IMG/VR virus record: IMGVR_UViG_3300027140_000019
Coordinates: 1 to 25,135 of that record
Source: a virus
Strand: one strand, 5' to 3'
DNA: 25,135 bases
Shown here: piece by piece, positions 24,861 to 25,135 of the stretch
Layout of the letters: every line of letters starts with the position of its first letter
Position numbering within the stretch: position 1 is the first letter of the stretch
The notes under the pieces: model-generated
Databases searched by the model: none
Told to the model about the DNA's origin: nothing
What the model saw: the letters and a program-made list of their open reading frames with translations, nothing else
Translations under genes and position numbers: made by a program

Positions 24861-25135
24861 GATTTTACAGGCGTCATGGTTACTATAAGATCTTCTTCTT
24901 TGATTTTGAGAATATGCTGTAATGTTGTATTGTAATCTCTGCTTATAGGTTTTACATATAATTTAATTCCGCTACCAGAATAACTCTCAACATTGAGGTT
25001 TGTAATATTGATTACCCCTGTAGTATAATTAACTGTTCCTACTCTTAAAATTTCTATGTGACTATCAGCAGTCTGCTTTACAATTCTAATGATTCCTAAA
25101 CCATCATCCTCTAGCTGACAGGTTACTCCTTCTAC
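24857..25135 (-). CDS. gp6-like baseplate wedge protein, C-terminal fragment
   Basis: An open frame enters from the window edge and ends at a TGA at 24857-24859, giving the last 92 residues of a protein that starts outside. The visible part is beta-rich (VGTVNYTTGVINITNL, then IKLYVKPISRDY, then LKIKEEDLIVTMTPVKS at the end). The 'GTVNY..GVI.I' pattern followed by a terminal 'ILKIKEEDLIVT' resembles, from memory, the C-terminal end of T4-like gp6, which forms the ring-like core of the baseplate wedge. The position directly before the 1040-aa gene and a gp8-like gene fits the T4 order 6-7-8. Its stop overlaps the next start as ATGA, so the two are probably translationally coupled. The gp6 name rests on synteny and a short resemblance. 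Confidence 0.6.
   Translation of the reverse strand, partial: VEGVTCQLEDDGLGIIRIVKQTADSHIEILRVGTVNYTTGVINITNLNVESYSGSGIKLYVKPISRDYNTTLQHILKIKEEDLIVTMTPVKS

Overview
The window is a piece of the virion (baseplate and tail-fibre) region of a T4-like marine myovirus. All genes lie on the minus strand, so transcription runs from 25135 towards 1. The DNA is AT-rich and genes are packed tightly, with ATGA, TAATG and TAAATG junctions. The gene set (gp6/gp8-type baseplate wedge proteins, a DUF4815-type giant structural protein, several repeat-built fibres, 2OG-Fe(II) oxygenases and a lipid desaturase) is typical of phages of marine cyanobacteria and of SAR11-like bacteria. I cannot decide the host from this window.

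Baseplate block, 25135 to 12458: the C-terminal end of a gp6-like baseplate wedge protein (cut by the window edge); a 1040-aa structural protein in the gp7 position; a gp8-like wedge protein enlarged to 762 aa; and a 2327-aa giant structural protein. The giant protein carries a 146-residue Hint/intein-like domain just before a conserved DPLAQTF domain. The residue after the terminal His-Asn of that domain is Lys, so it looks like a bacterial intein-like (BIL) autoprocessing domain and not a classical intein.

First fibre block, 12455 to 7210: a 72-aa coiled-coil protein, a 533-aa repeat fibre, a 971-aa repeat fibre ending in an S74 intramolecular chaperone, and a 164-aa collar/adhesin-like tip protein with HxH motifs. 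Accessory block, 7185 to 4054: a four-Cys small protein, two tandem 2OG-Fe(II) oxygenase-like proteins, a 107-aa tail-region protein, a 162-aa unknown, and a membrane fatty-acid desaturase with three histidine boxes. Second fibre block, 3979 to 1: a T4-type late promoter (TATAAATA) heads a 109-aa Ig-like protein, an 80-aa protein, a 487-aa fibre, a 68-aa coiled-coil protein, a 458-aa fibre, and the start of a further tail protein cut by the window edge.

The strongest signals beyond ordinary annotation are the Hint domain inside a baseplate-class protein and near-identical DNA modules shared within and between fibre genes. One 78-nt stretch is identical in two genes about 10 kb apart, and one 153-nt module is present twice in the 971-aa fibre gene with only 3 differences. 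Both suggest recent module exchange among host-recognition genes. No intergenic stretch exceeds 300 bases, and I saw no tRNA, CRISPR array, insertion sequence, integrase or reverse transcriptase.
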